Of a stretch of DNA of 64,000 nt, positions 1 through 9,714 are shown in pieces (the stretch's first letter is position 1; each line of letters begins with the position of its first letter). Location of the stretch: the NCBI RefSeq assembly GCF_008704855.1, contig NZ_CP023691.1, positions 930,001 through 994,000 on the forward strand. The letters run 5' to 3'. Made by a program: the position numbers and the translations under genes. The stretch is from Streptomyces platensis (lineage in GTDB: Bacteria > Actinomycetota > Actinomycetes > Streptomycetales > Streptomycetaceae). The notes beneath the pieces are model-generated. The model did not search any database, was not told the DNA's origin, and saw only the letters and a program-made list of their open reading frames with translations.

Positions 1-70
1 TCCGGACCATGTGCGGGGTGATCCGCCGGACGTCGGTGACCTCTATGAGCGCGACGGGCACGGCCGTCAT
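1..70 (-). CDS. Siderophore-interacting protein, N-terminal fragment cut by window edge
   Basis: Only about 23 codons are visible; the rest lies beyond base 1. The translation opens MTAVPVALIEV and contains the phrase RRITPHMVR, which is typical of the first strand of FAD-binding siderophore-interacting proteins (ViuB/SIP family, cytosolic ferric-siderophore reductases). I chose the ATG at 70 over the one at 82 because a GGAGG sits five bases upstream of it. With so little sequence the family call rests on one motif; another flavin reductase of the same fold is possible. Confidence 0.6.
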   Translation of the reverse strand, partial: MTAVPVALIEVTDVRRITPHMVR

Positions 71-108
71 CGGGTCCTCCATGGGGCAGCAGGGGCGAGG
101 GCGGTGTC

Positions 109-2418
109 TTATGCGGTGTGCGTGGTGACGTAGCTCCGCAGGTGGCGGGCCGTCAGTGAGTCGCCGGTGGCGACGAGATCGGCGGGGGTGCCGGTGAAGA
201 CCACCCGCCCGCCGTCCTGGCCGGCGCCGGGGCCGAGGTCGACGATCCAGTCGGCGTGCGCCATCACGGCTTGGTGGTGCTCGATGACGATGACGGTGTT
301 GCCGTCGTCGACCAGCCGGTCCAGCAGGCCCAGCAGCTGGTCCACATCGGCGAGGTGGAGTCCGGTGGTCGGCTCGTCGAGGACGTAGACGGCGCCCCGC
401 TCCGCCATGTGGAGGGCGAGTTTGAGCCGCTGGCGTTCGCCGCCGGAGAGGGTGGTGAGCGGCTGGCCCAGGCCGAGATAGCCCAGCCCCACCTCGGCGA
501 GGCGGTCGAGGACGGTACGGGCCTGCCCGGTGGGGAAGAACTCCCGGGCCTCGGCCACCGACATGGCGAGGACCTCGCTGATGTTCTTGCCGCGCAGGGT
601 GTAGGTGAGGACTTCCGGGGTGAAGCGCTTGCCCTCGCACTCCTCGCACACCGAGGCCACCCCCGCCATCATCGCGAGGTCGGTGTAGACCAGGCCGATG
701 CCCTTGCAGGTGGGGCACGCACCTTCGGAGTTCGCGCTGAACAGGGCGGCCTTGACGCCGTTGGCCTTGGCGAACGCCGTACGGATCGGGCCGAGCAGCC
801 CCGTGTAGGTGGCCGGGTTGGACCGCCGGGAACCCCGGATCGGGGACTGGTCGGCGACGATCACGCCGTCCCGTCCGGGCAGTGACCCATGGATCAGGGA
901 ACTCTTGCCCGAGCCCGCGACGCCGGTGACGACGGTGAGCACCCCGAGCGGGATACCGACGCTGACGTCCTTGAGGTTGTGGGTGTTCGCGCCGCTGATG
1001 GACAGTTCCCCCACGGGCTGCCGGACCTGCTCGCGCAGCCTGGCGCGGTGGTCGAGGTGACGTCCGGTCAGGGTGCCGGATGCGCGGAGCCCGGCGACGT
1101 CGCCGGTGAAGCAGATCTCTCCGCCGGCGGATCCGGCGCCCGGGCCGAGGTCGACGACATGGTCGGCGATCGCGATCGTCTCGGGCTTGTGCTCGACGAC
1201 CAGGACCGTGTTGCCCTTGTCCCGCAGCCGCAGCAGCAGATCGTTCATCCGCTGGATGTCATGCGGGTGCAGTCCCACGGTCGGCTCGTCGAAGACATAG
1301 GTGACATCGGTCAGGCTGGAGCCGAGGTGACGGACCATCTTCACCCGCTGGGCCTCACCGCCGGAGAGCGTGGCGGACTCCCGGTCCAGGCTCAGATAGC
1401 CCAGACCGATCTCGACGAGCGAGTCGAGGGTGTGGCAGAGGGTGGCGACCAGCGGGGCCACGGCGGGGTCGTCGATGCCCCGGACGAAGGTGACCAGGTC
1501 GCTGATCTGGAGGGCGGCGCATTCGGCGATGTTGCGGCCGGCGATCCGGGAGCCGAGCGCGGCGGGGTTGAGGCGGGCTCCGCCACAGGCACCGCAGGCG
1601 GTGAAGGTCACCGCCCGGTCGACGAAGGCCCGGATGTGCGGCTGCATGGCGGCGCGGTCCTTGGCGAGGTAGGTGCGCTGCACCCGTACCAGCAGGCCCT
1701 CGTAGTTGATGGTGGAGGTGCCCACCTTGATCTTGGTGGGGGGCTTGTGCAGGAAGTCGTCCCACTGGGCGGGGGTGAAGTCCTTGAGCTTGACGTCCGG
1801 GTCGAAGAATCCGGAGTGGGCGAGGGTCTGCCAGTACCACGAGCCGACGGTGAAGCCGGGTGCGGTGATCGCCCCCTCGTTGAGGGAGAGTTCGGTGTCC
1901 AGCAGCTCGCCGGTGTCGATCGCCGAGACCTGGCCGAGCCCCTCACATTCCTGGCACATGCCCTCGGCGCTGTTGAAGCTGAAGGCGGTGGAGGTACCGG
2001 CGTGCGGGGTGCCGAGGCGGCTGAAGATGATCCGCAGCATGGTCTGGGCGTCGGTCGCGGTACCGACCGTGGAGCGGGAGTTGGCGCCCATCCGCTCCTG
2101 GTCCACGACGATCGCCGCGCTCAGGTTGCGCAGCGCGTCGACATCTGGCCGGCCCTGGCTCGGCATGAAGGACTGGATGAAGGCCGTATAGGTCTCGTTG
2201 ATGAGCCGCTGCGATTCGGCGGCGATCGTGCCGAAAACCAGGGAGGACTTCCCCGAGCCGGAAACACCGGTGAAGACGGTGAGCCGGCGCTTGGGAATGT
2301 CGAGCGAGATATCGGCGAGATTGTTCTCCCTGGCGCCGCGGACCTGGATCAGGTCGTGGCTGTCCGCGGCGGATGTTTCCCCGTTGCCCGGCCGTCGGCG
2401 GGTCTGCCGGTCCCCCAT
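109..2418 (-). CDS. UvrA-like ABC ATPase (UvrA2/drug-resistance type)
   Basis: This 769-residue protein has two ABC ATPase halves of the UvrA superfamily. Each half has a Walker A motif (GVSGSGKSS near the N-terminus, GVAGSGKSS past the middle), an ABC signature (LSGGEAQRVKM, LSGGERQRLKL) and a Walker B (VFDEPT, VLDEPT). Zinc-binding CxxC pairs are visible (CQECEGLG; CPTCKGIG followed by CEEC). It is about 180 residues shorter than housekeeping UvrA, as expected for the UvrA2 class linked to DNA-damaging drug tolerance. The ATG at 2418 is preferred over an ATG 87 codons upstream because the upstream extension overlaps the divergent regulator and is not conserved-looking; an AGAGGGG lies upstream. 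It is divergent from a TetR gene, which probably represses it. Its substrate is inferred only from family. Confidence 0.85.
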   Translation of the reverse strand: MGDRQTRRRPGNGETSAADSHDLIQVRGARENNLADISLDIPKRRLTVFTGVSGSGKSSLVFGTIAAESQRLINETYTAFIQSFMPSQGRPDVDALRNLSAAIVVDQERMGANSRSTVGTATDAQTMLRIIFSRLGTPHAGTSTAFSFNSAEGMCQECEGLGQVSAIDTGELLDTELSLNEGAITAPGFTVGSWYWQTLAHSGFFDPDVKLKDFTPAQWDDFLHKPPTKIKVGTSTINYEGLLVRVQRTYLAKDRAAMQPHIRAFVDRAVTFTACGACGGARLNPAALGSRIAGRNIAECAALQISDLVTFVRGIDDPAVAPLVATLCHTLDSLVEIGLGYLSLDRESATLSGGEAQRVKMVRHLGSSLTDVTYVFDEPTVGLHPHDIQRMNDLLLRLRDKGNTVLVVEHKPETIAIADHVVDLGPGAGSAGGEICFTGDVAGLRASGTLTGRHLDHRARLREQVRQPVGELSISGANTHNLKDVSVGIPLGVLTVVTGVAGSGKSSLIHGSLPGRDGVIVADQSPIRGSRRSNPATYTGLLGPIRTAFAKANGVKAALFSANSEGACPTCKGIGLVYTDLAMMAGVASVCEECEGKRFTPEVLTYTLRGKNISEVLAMSVAEAREFFPTGQARTVLDRLAEVGLGYLGLGQPLTTLSGGERQRLKLALHMAERGAVYVLDEPTTGLHLADVDQLLGLLDRLVDDGNTVIVIEHHQAVMAHADWIVDLGPGAGQDGGRVVFTGTPADLVATGDSLTARHLRSYVTTHTA

Positions 2419-2441
2419 GCGTGCTGCCACCCCTCTGTTAT

Positions 2442-2491
2442 CTTTACACCGTAAAGAGTTCGGTCGGGACGTTACTTTATGCCATAAGGAG
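2442..2491. promoter_or_regulatory. Two inverted-repeat operators between uvrA-like gene and tetR
   Basis: Site 1 is CTTTAC-ACC-GTAAAG at 2442-2456, a perfect 6-bp inverted repeat. Site 2 is CTTTAT-GCC-ATAAGG at 2475-2489, related in sequence but imperfect; it overlaps the AAGGAG ribosome site of the regulator. Two similar sites in a divergent intergenic region are the usual arrangement for an autoregulating TetR protein. Binding by the adjacent TetR is inferred. Confidence 0.65.
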
Positions 2492-2497
2492 TCGCAA

Positions 2498-3298
2498 GTG
2501 GTGGTTTTCGCGGGCCAGGGCGACGCCCGTCGTTCAATGGCGCTGCTGTGGCGTGCGGAAGGCACCGCCGGAGCGCGGACGCGGCGGTGGCCGGGTCCCA
2601 AACCGGCGCTGAGCGTGGCGGCGATCGTGGACGCCGGGGTGGCGGTCGCGGACGCCGACGGCATGGCGGCGCTGTCCATGCGCGCGGTCGGCGAGCGGCT
2701 GGGCCGTACCGCGATGGCGCTCTACACCTACGTCCCCGGCAAGAGCGAGCTGGTGGACCTGATGTACGACCAAGTGCTGGCCGAGCTGCCCACCGACTAC
2801 GACCTGACGCCGGGCTGGCGCGCCGCGGTGACCTCCTGGGCCGAGGACACCTGGGAGTTCTACCTCCGTCACCCCTGGGTGCTCCAGGTCTCCCAGGCAC
2901 GTCCGGTGCTCGGCCCCCACGAATACCGCGCACTGGAGACCCTGCTCCGCCTGCTGTACGCGACGGAGCTGAGCTCAGCGGTGCTGCGGCGGGTGGTCGG
3001 GGCGCTGTTCCACTTCATCCGGGGCGCCGCGCAGACCGTGACGGAATCGCGGCAGGCCGCGGCCTCGACAGGGGTGTCCGACGAGGAGTGGTGGCAGGCC
3101 CGTTCCGGCCTGCTGACCGAGATGGTCCCCGACTTCGCGGAGCGCTTTCCGCTGCTGGTCCGGCTGGAGACCGAGGGTGCCGCCCCGGACCCGGGCGACG
3201 CGGTCCCCTATCTGGAACGCGAGGCACGGAGCACCTTCGACATCGGACTCGCCGTCATCCTGGACGGCATCGACGCGGCGATCCAGCAGGGCCGCTGA
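2498..3298 (+). CDS. TetR family regulator with tetracycline-repressor-like C-terminal domain
   Basis: The 266-residue product has a TetR helix-turn-helix near residues 40-80 (AIVDAGVAVADADG then MRAVGERLGRTAMALYTYVPGKSELV), where ALYTYV is the recognition-helix signature. The longer C-terminal half resembles the TetR_C_1 ligand domain. I start it at GTG 2498 because an AAGGAG lies six bases upstream; an internal ATG at 2537 has no such site. It is divergent from the UvrA-like ATPase, and two inverted repeats lie between them. It therefore probably represses both genes until a DNA-active or efflux-type ligand appears. The ligand cannot be predicted. Confidence 0.85.
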   Translation: MVVFAGQGDARRSMALLWRAEGTAGARTRRWPGPKPALSVAAIVDAGVAVADADGMAALSMRAVGERLGRTAMALYTYVPGKSELVDLMYDQVLAELPTDYDLTPGWRAAVTSWAEDTWEFYLRHPWVLQVSQARPVLGPHEYRALETLLRLLYATELSSAVLRRVVGALFHFIRGAAQTVTESRQAAASTGVSDEEWWQARSGLLTEMVPDFAERFPLLVRLETEGAAPDPGDAVPYLEREARSTFDIGLAVILDGIDAAIQQGR

Positions 3299-3799
3299 GG
3301 GGGCGCCACCCCGGCGGCCCGTTCCGCGCGGCCGTTGGGGTGATCAAGGGGCCTCGCTGCGCCCGGGCCGGTGTCGTCGGCCGGGCTTGGCGCGTTGGTC
3401 TTCCGTGACCGTTTTCCGCGCTCGTCCGTGGTTTCTGCCGACCAGCCTCGCGGCCTTCCTGACCGAGGCGTGGCCGGACGGGCCGGCTGACGACCCGTCG
3501 GATGCCGGGCCCGGCACCGGACCCGACGGACCGTCGGATGCGCCGTTCGACACTCCGTCCGCCGACCGGCCCGATACCCGGTCAGCTGATTCCGGGTCAA
3601 CCGATTGCCCCTCGCACCCGGACACCCCCGACACTCCCGACAGGGACCCGGACAAGCCCGCTGACCGGCCCTGATGGCGGGCCCGGCGGCAGGCCGGGCC
3701 ATGGAGCTGACGGCGTGTCGAAAGCTGGCGGCTGCACACACCGTGACGATCGGCTCACCATGTGTGGCGAGCCGGAGTGATCACCCATAGCTTCGCCTC
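3299..3799. other. Intergenic segment with low-complexity Asp/Pro/Ser/Thr-coding stretch
   Basis: About 500 bases without a convincing gene. A GTG-initiated frame at 3405-3674 on the plus strand would encode 89 residues whose second half is only Asp, Pro, Ser, Thr and Gly repeats (PDTPDTPDRDP type). An opposing frame is equally open. There is no clear ribosome site or homology. I see no promoter worth naming. Confidence 0.3.
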
Positions 3800-4903
3800 A
3801 TGGTGCTACGACAGATGAAATACATGGGCTGCGTCGCCGCGATGATGATCGGCGGTCTGGGTGCCGCGTCACCGTGCGACGCTTCCGGACGCCATGTCGT
3901 CCACGCAGGCGAATCGATCCAGCGCGCGGTGGACAGGGCGCGGCCGGGCGACACCATCGTCCTCCGGCCCGGCGTCTACCGGGAGAGCGTGCTGATCAAC
4001 AAGTCACGGCTGCGCCTGGTCGGCGCGGGCCGCAAGACGGTGATCGCCCCGTCGGGCAGACGGGCCGCGAACGCCTGCGGGAAGGACGGCAACGGTATCT
4101 GTGTCGTCGGGAAGGGCAGGACGCTGCGGGACGTCACGATCCGCTCGCTGACCGTCCGGGGCTTCAAGAAGAACGGGATCTTCGCCTCCGGGACCGACCG
4201 GCTCTCGGTGGTCCACGTGACCGTGCGGAAGAACGGCGTGTGGGGCATCGCGCAGGAGAAGTCCATCCGCGGTGTGTTCCGCGACAACTCCGCCATCGAC
4301 AACGGCGACGCGGGCATCTTCCTCGCGAACAAGACCAAGGAAGAGGGCGGCGGCGCCGACACCCGGGGCGCCCTGATCAGCGACAACTACCTCGCGGGGA
4401 ACCGCATCGGCGTCACGATCCGGCGGGTCAGGAACCTGACGGTCGGCTACAACACCATCACCAGGAACTGCGGTGGGGTGTTCGTCGTCGGTGACGAGTC
4501 CCGTCCCCAGGCCGGCGCGCTGACGGTACGGAACAACTCCATCTACAAGAACAACAAGTTCTGCCGCGGCAACAGCCGGCTGCCGGACATCCAGGGCTCC
4601 GGCATCGTGCTCACCGGCGCCGAGCACGTGCTGGTACGGCGCAACGTGATCCGGGACCACCACGGCAAGTCCCCGCTCTCCGGTGGTGTCGTGCTCTTCC
4701 ACAGCTTCGTGAAGGTGCTCAACCACCACAACGTCATCAGCCACAACATCGTGCTGCACAACAGGCCGGTGGACCTGGCCAACCGGGACCTCCCCGGCAA
4801 GGGCAACCGGTTCATCCGCAACGTCTGCCGGACCTCGGAGCCGGCTGGGCTGTGCCGGCGGCTGCACCGGGACGGGCTGACCCCGTCGGCATCGGGAGAA
4901 TAG
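3800..4903 (+). CDS. Secreted right-handed parallel beta-helix protein
   Basis: The 367-residue product has a signal peptide (hydrophobic MGCVAAMMIGGLGAAS with cleavage near residue 27-30), followed by a NosD/pectate-lyase-like beta-helix. The opening HAGESIQRAVDRARPGDTI is the standard first turn, and repeated N-rich turns (RDNSAIDNGDAGIFLANK; RNNSIYKNN) follow. The fold is used by polysaccharide lyases, epimerases and hydrolases; no catalytic residues can be assigned from sequence. The stop is only seven bases before the O-methyltransferase start, so the two are probably co-transcribed. Both converge on the spore-pigment operon. A role in spore-coat or pigment deposition is speculative. Confidence 0.8.
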   Translation: MVLRQMKYMGCVAAMMIGGLGAASPCDASGRHVVHAGESIQRAVDRARPGDTIVLRPGVYRESVLINKSRLRLVGAGRKTVIAPSGRRAANACGKDGNGICVVGKGRTLRDVTIRSLTVRGFKKNGIFASGTDRLSVVHVTVRKNGVWGIAQEKSIRGVFRDNSAIDNGDAGIFLANKTKEEGGGADTRGALISDNYLAGNRIGVTIRRVRNLTVGYNTITRNCGGVFVVGDESRPQAGALTVRNNSIYKNNKFCRGNSRLPDIQGSGIVLTGAEHVLVRRNVIRDHHGKSPLSGGVVLFHSFVKVLNHHNVISHNIVLHNRPVDLANRDLPGKGNRFIRNVCRTSEPAGLCRRLHRDGLTPSASGE

Positions 4904-4910
4904 AGGCGCA

Positions 4911-5939
4911 ATGACCACCGTAAGCTCCACTCCCCCACCCGCGATGCGGCTCCGGGAGCTGATCTTCGGAGCCGCTTGTGCGGCGGCCGTACGGGCGGCG
5001 GCGCGCCTCGGCGTCGCCGACGCGCTGGGCGACCGGCCCACCACCGCGGAGGAACTGGCCGCCGCGGTGCAGACCGAGCCGCGGCCGCTGGACCGGCTGC
5101 TGCGCGCGCTGTCCTGCTACGGGATCTTCGCCGAGACCGACGACGGGAAGTACGTCCACACGGAGATGTCCCGGCTGCTGCGGGAGGACACCCCGAACAG
5201 CCTGCGCTACATCTCCCTGTGGTGCACGGAGCCGTGGACCTGGGAGGCCTGGCCGCGGCTGGACGACGCGGTGCGCTCCGGCCACAGCGTCTTCGACGAG
5301 CTGTACGGCAAGGGGTTCTTCGACTACCTGCACGAGGACGCACGGGAGTCCGCCGAGGTCTTCAACCGGGCGATGACCACGTCCAGCAAGCAGTCGGCAC
5401 AGGACATCGCGGGGCTGCTCGATCTGACCGGGGCGACCTCGGTGGCGGACATCGGCGGTGGCCAGGGCCATGTCCTCGCCAGCCTGCTGGAGAAGCACCC
5501 CAGGCTCGAAGGCACGCTGCTCGATCTGCCCAAGGTCGTGGCGAACCCGGACCCGCGGCTGTCGGACGGCGGCGCGCTGGCCGCACGGGTACGGATCGTG
5601 CCCGGCGACTGCCGCGACGACATCCCGGTCCAGGCCGATGTCTACATCATCAAGAACATCCTGGAGTGGGACGACGAGAGCACCCGCAGAACCCTGCGGA
5701 ACGTCGTCAGGGCCGCCCGTCCCGGCGCCCGGGTCGTCATCATCGAGAACCTCGTCGATGACAGTCCCTCCATGAAGTTCACCACCGCCATGGATCTGCT
5801 GCTGCTGCTCAATGTCGGTGGCGCCAAGCACACCAAAGCGAGCCTGGTCAGCCGGATGGCCGAAGCCGGCCTGAAGGTCGGCGAGATCCTGGTCGTCAAC
5901 CCGTATCTGCACGCCTTCGAGTGCACCGTCCCTGAATGA
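4911..5939 (+). CDS. SAM-dependent O-methyltransferase (aromatic polyketide type)
   Basis: The 342-residue product has the two-domain layout of the AdoMet O-methyltransferase_2 family. An N-terminal winged-helix dimerisation region (AARLGVADALGDRPTTAEEL) precedes a Rossmann domain with the SAM motif VADIGGGQGHVL near residue 180. The acidic D after LLDLP and the late motif IIKNILEWDD follow, where a His-Asp pair is common in catalytic members but here the position reads I-L-E-W. Related enzymes (TcmN C-terminal part, TcmO, DmpM) methylate aromatic polyketides. It is seven bases after the beta-helix gene and ends facing the cyclase genes across a large hairpin, so it may tailor the spore pigment. 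Absence of the usual catalytic His at the motif is worth testing. Confidence 0.85.
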   Translation: MTTVSSTPPPAMRLRELIFGAACAAAVRAAARLGVADALGDRPTTAEELAAAVQTEPRPLDRLLRALSCYGIFAETDDGKYVHTEMSRLLREDTPNSLRYISLWCTEPWTWEAWPRLDDAVRSGHSVFDELYGKGFFDYLHEDARESAEVFNRAMTTSSKQSAQDIAGLLDLTGATSVADIGGGQGHVLASLLEKHPRLEGTLLDLPKVVANPDPRLSDGGALAARVRIVPGDCRDDIPVQADVYIIKNILEWDDESTRRTLRNVVRAARPGARVVIIENLVDDSPSMKFTTAMDLLLLLNVGGAKHTKASLVSRMAEAGLKVGEILVVNPYLHAFECTVPE

Positions 5940-5955
5940 GCGGTCCGGGCACGGC

Positions 5956-5995
5956 AGGTCGCCCGGTGAGGAGACTGCTCCTCGCCGGGCGACCT
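5956..5995. terminator. Bidirectional hairpin between convergent genes
   Basis: An 18-bp stem (one G-T pair) with an ACTG loop: AGGTCGCCCGG...GAGGAG at 5956-5973 pairs with 5978-5995. It lies exactly between the convergent O-methyltransferase and whiE-type cyclase genes. There is no long U-tract, as is usual in Streptomyces terminators. Confidence 0.75.
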
Positions 5996-6051
5996 TGCCC
6001 CGGTCCGGGGATGCGCGAGAGCCGGGGGATCGCCTCGGCTCCGCGTGCGCG

Positions 6052-6384
6052 TCAGCTGCTGCCGTCGCGCTGCCAGCTGTAGAACTGCTGGGCCATCGCG
6101 TCCTTGGGGCTTCGCCAGGTCTCCGGGTCGTAAGCGCTGACGAAGGCGGACAGCTGGTCGCTGACGGCGCGGAATTCGGGGTGTTCCGTCACCTTGGCGA
6201 TCTCCGGGCCGGGCGGCCGGTCGGATTCGATGAGGTGCAGATACACGTCACCGAACTGGAAGAGGGTCCGCCGCGAGACGCCGACCAGGTGGGGCAGTTC
6301 CGTACGGTCGGAGGCCTTGAAGACCTCGGCGATGTCCGGAGCCGAACCGGGTTTCATCCGCGCGACGATCAGAGCGTGATGCAT
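6052..6384 (-). CDS. whiE-ORFVII: TcmI-type polyketide cyclase (spore pigment)
   Basis: The 110-residue product matches the TcmI/WhiE-ORFVII ferredoxin-fold cyclase family: it opens MHHALIVARMKPGSAPDIAEVF, shares the LPHLVGVSRRTLFQFGDVYLHL core, and ends in the YDPETWRSP segment conserved near the C-terminus. Members close later rings of aromatic polyketides in the cytosol. It is the last gene of the minus-strand pigment operon, 54 bases after ORFVI. The order KS-CLF-ACP-ARO/CYC-cyclase is that of the whiE locus of S. coelicolor. Length is the family norm. Confidence 0.92.
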   Translation of the reverse strand: MHHALIVARMKPGSAPDIAEVFKASDRTELPHLVGVSRRTLFQFGDVYLHLIESDRPPGPEIAKVTEHPEFRAVSDQLSAFVSAYDPETWRSPKDAMAQQFYSWQRDGSS

Positions 6385-6438
6385 CAGGGGTCCCTTCGTT
6401 GCCGCCGGCAGGCGGTCCGAACGCGGCCTGGTGGGCCG

Positions 6439-7183
<745 letters not shown>

Positions 7184-7198
7184 CTGAGGTTCTCCTTC

Positions 7199-8449
7199 TC
7201 ATGAGGGGGACCCGGAGCCCTTCCGCAGCACCATCGCCGCGTTCGAGCCCATCAGTCCCCGGCTCAGCACCAGCGCCGTCCGCAACTCGGCCGGGCGGGC
7301 CCGGCCGGTCACCACGTCAAGGTCGTGGCATACGTCGACGACGTTGGGGGTGGGCGGCACGACGCCGTACTCCATCGCGAGCACCGCGGCCGCGGTGTCC
7401 AGGACGGGGGCGCCGCAATACGCCCGGCCGGTGCCCGTCTTGGGTGCGGTCACCGGGACCTGCGAGGCGTGCCGGCCCAGGGCGTCCGCCAGCGCCAGCG
7501 CCTCGGCCCGGTCGGCCGCAGGAACGCCGAGCGCGTCCGCGAACACCACATCGATCTCCTCCGGGGCGCACCGCGCATCCTCCAGCGCGCGACGGATCGC
7601 ATGGGCGAGCCCGGCCCGGGACTCCTCCCACAGGGAGGCCCCGGTGAAGGTCGCGGCATGCCCGGCCAGCACGGCCCGGACACTCGCCCCGCGGCTCTCG
7701 GCCGCCGCCTCCTCCTCGACGATCAGCATCGCGCCGCCCTCGGCGGGCACGAAGCCGCACGCGCCGCTGGTGAACGGGCGGTAGGCGCGGGCCGGATCGT
7801 CGAGCTTGCTCAGATCGTCGTAGCCGAGCTGGCAGACGACCGAGTAGGGGGCCAGTGGTGCCTCGGCGGCACCCACGACGACGGCGTCGGTGCCGCGCCG
7901 GATGGTGCGGGCGGCGTGCGCCAGGGCGTCCAGCCCGCCCGCCTCGTCGCTGGCCACGACTCCGCACGGCCCCTTGAAGCCGCCGCGGATGGAGATCTGG
8001 CCGGTGCTCGCCGCGTAGAACCAGGCGATGGACTGGTACGGGCCGACATGGCGGGAGCCCTGGCCCCAGAGCCGTTGCAGCTCCCGCTGGCCGAACTCGC
8101 CACCGCCCGATCCGGCGGCCGTGACGACTCCCACCGCGAACGGTGAGTCGTTGTAGTCGGCACGGCCGAGCCGGGCGTCGTCCAGCGCGAGGTTGGCCGC
8201 CGCCATGGCGAAGTGGGTGAACCGGTCGGTCTGGACGAGGTAGCGCTCCTCGATCAGATCCGCCGGATCGAAGCCCCGCACCTCACCGGCGACCTTGAGG
8301 GGCAGATGCTCACACCCCTCACGGGTGACGCGGTCGAGGACGCTGATGCCCTCCACCGTCGCCTTCCAGAAGGTCTCGGTGCTCACCCCGTTGGGGGCGA
8401 TGACACCGATGCCGGTGACGACGGAACGACGTTCTTCCGGGGAGCTCAT
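7199..8449 (-). CDS. whiE-ORFIV: Chain length factor (KS-beta) of type II PKS
   Basis: The 416-residue protein has the ketosynthase fold but lacks the catalytic cysteine. Where the partner KS reads STGCTSGLD, this protein reads ASDEAGGLD, so the Cys is a Glu. Many antibiotic CLFs have Gln there. It pairs with KS-alpha to set chain length. I chose the ATG at 8449 because it forms a 4-bp ATGA overlap with the KS stop, the normal coupling for KS/CLF pairs. A longer upstream frame would overlap the KS extensively. The C-terminal [14 protein letters not shown] segment is conserved in CLFs. Confidence 0.95.
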   Translation of the reverse strand: MSSPEERRSVVTGIGVIAPNGVSTETFWKATVEGISVLDRVTREGCEHLPLKVAGEVRGFDPADLIEERYLVQTDRFTHFAMAAANLALDDARLGRADYNDSPFAVGVVTAAGSGGGEFGQRELQRLWGQGSRHVGPYQSIAWFYAASTGQISIRGGFKGPCGVVASDEAGGLDALAHAARTIRRGTDAVVVGAAEAPLAPYSVVCQLGYDDLSKLDDPARAYRPFTSGACGFVPAEGGAMLIVEEEAAAESRGASVRAVLAGHAATFTGASLWEESRAGLAHAIRRALEDARCAPEEIDVVFADALGVPAADRAEALALADALGRHASQVPVTAPKTGTGRAYCGAPVLDTAAAVLAMEYGVVPPTPNVVDVCHDLDVVTGRARPAELRTALVLSRGLMGSNAAMVLRKGSGSPS

Positions 8450-9714
8450 GATGCCCTCCCACCCTGTCGGGTCAGTACCACCGCTGACTGGAATCCACCG
8501 AAGCCGCTGCCGACCGAGAGCACCGAACGCAGCGGCAGCTCCCGGGCCGTCTTGGGCACATAGTCGAGGTCGCACTCCGGGTCCGGAGTCTCGTAGTTGG
8601 CCGTGGGCGGCACCACCTGGTGGGTGAGTGCCAGCACACAGGCCACGATCTCGATGGCGCCGATCGCGCCGAGCGAGTGGCCCACCATGGATTTGATGGA
8701 ACTCATCGGCACCTTGTGGGCGTGGGCGCCCAACGACCGCTTGACCGCGGCCGTTTCGTGCCGGTCGTTCTGCTGAGTGCCCGAACCGTGCGCGTTGACG
8801 TAGTCCACCTGGGTGGCGTCAACCCTGGCGTGGCCGAGTGCGCGGTTGATCGCCTCGGCCATCTCCAGGCCCTCCTGGGTGAGGCCGGTCATGTGGTACG
8901 CGTTACCGAAGGTGGCATAGCCACGTATCTCACAATGGATGGTCGCCCCGCGGGCGCGGGCGTGTTCCAGCTCCTCCAGGACGAGCACGGCGCCGCCCTC
9001 ACCCATCACGAACCCGTCGCGGTGGGCGTCGAACGGGCGGGAGGCGTGCGCGGGATCGTCGTTGTTCGCCGAGGTCGCCTTGATCGCGTCGAAGCAGGCC
9101 ACGGTGATCGGGGAGATCGGTGAGTCCGAGGCTCCGGCGATACACACATCGACCCGGCCCTCCTCGATGGACTGGAAGGCGTACCCGATGGCGTCGAGGC
9201 CGGAGGTGCAGCCCGTCGAGACGGTCTGCACCGGGCCGTGGGCGCCGATCTGTTCCGCCACCGCGGAGGCGAGCGAACTCGGGGAGAAGGCCCGCTCCAG
9301 GTGCCGGCCGGCCGGCCGGTGGTCGACATCCCAGCGGGCACCGTGACCGCTGACGGCGACATAGTCGTGCTCCAGCCGCGTGGTGCCGCCGACCGCGGTG
9401 CCCAGCGACACCCCGACCCGCCAGGGGTCCTCCGCCTCGGTGTCCAGGCCGGCGCTGCGCAGCGCCTCGTCCGCGGCGACCATCGCGAACTGGATGTACC
9501 GGTCCGAGCGGGCCACCTGCTCCTCGCTCAGACCGTGCGCCGCGGGATCGAAGTCGCACTCGGCGGCGATACGTGAACGGAAACCCTCAGGGTTGAAGAG
9601 GGTGATGCCACGCGTCGCCGTACGACCGGAGGACAGCAGGTCCCAGAAGGCGGGCACGCCCACGCCGCCCGGAGCGACGATACCGACGCCGGTGACCGCC
9701 ACGCGGCGGGTCAT
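8446..9714 (-). CDS. whiE-ORFIII: Ketosynthase alpha of type II PKS
   Basis: The 422-residue beta-ketoacyl synthase has the full catalytic set: Cys169 in [12 protein letters not shown], His in [11 protein letters not shown] and His in [11 protein letters not shown]. With the CLF it performs decarboxylative malonyl condensations on ACP. It opens [19 protein letters not shown]. Start and stop overlap both neighbours by 4 bp, tying cupin, KS and CLF into one translationally coupled unit. The gene order and product are those of whiE-ORFIII; the product is a polyene-brown or grey spore pigment precursor by analogy. Confidence 0.96.
   Translation of the reverse strand: MTRRVAVTGVGIVAPGGVGVPAFWDLLSSGRTATRGITLFNPEGFRSRIAAECDFDPAAHGLSEEQVARSDRYIQFAMVAADEALRSAGLDTEAEDPWRVGVSLGTAVGGTTRLEHDYVAVSGHGARWDVDHRPAGRHLERAFSPSSLASAVAEQIGAHGPVQTVSTGCTSGLDAIGYAFQSIEEGRVDVCIAGASDSPISPITVACFDAIKATSANNDDPAHASRPFDAHRDGFVMGEGGAVLVLEELEHARARGATIHCEIRGYATFGNAYHMTGLTQEGLEMAEAINRALGHARVDATQVDYVNAHGSGTQQNDRHETAAVKRSLGAHAHKVPMSSIKSMVGHSLGAIGAIEIVACVLALTHQVVPPTANYETPDPECDLDYVPKTARELPLRSVLSVGSGFGGFQSAVVLTRQGGRAS

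Noticed and set aside
889..2454. 521-codon open frame on the plus strand antisense to the UvrA-like gene
   Set aside because: It is a GC-bias shadow: the antisense strand encodes clear ABC motifs, and this translation is Gly/Asp/Val-rich without any domain.
4004..5044. 346-codon minus-strand frame opposite the beta-helix and methyltransferase genes
   Set aside because: It spans two well-supported plus-strand genes and has shadow-type Ala/Val/Asp/Arg composition.
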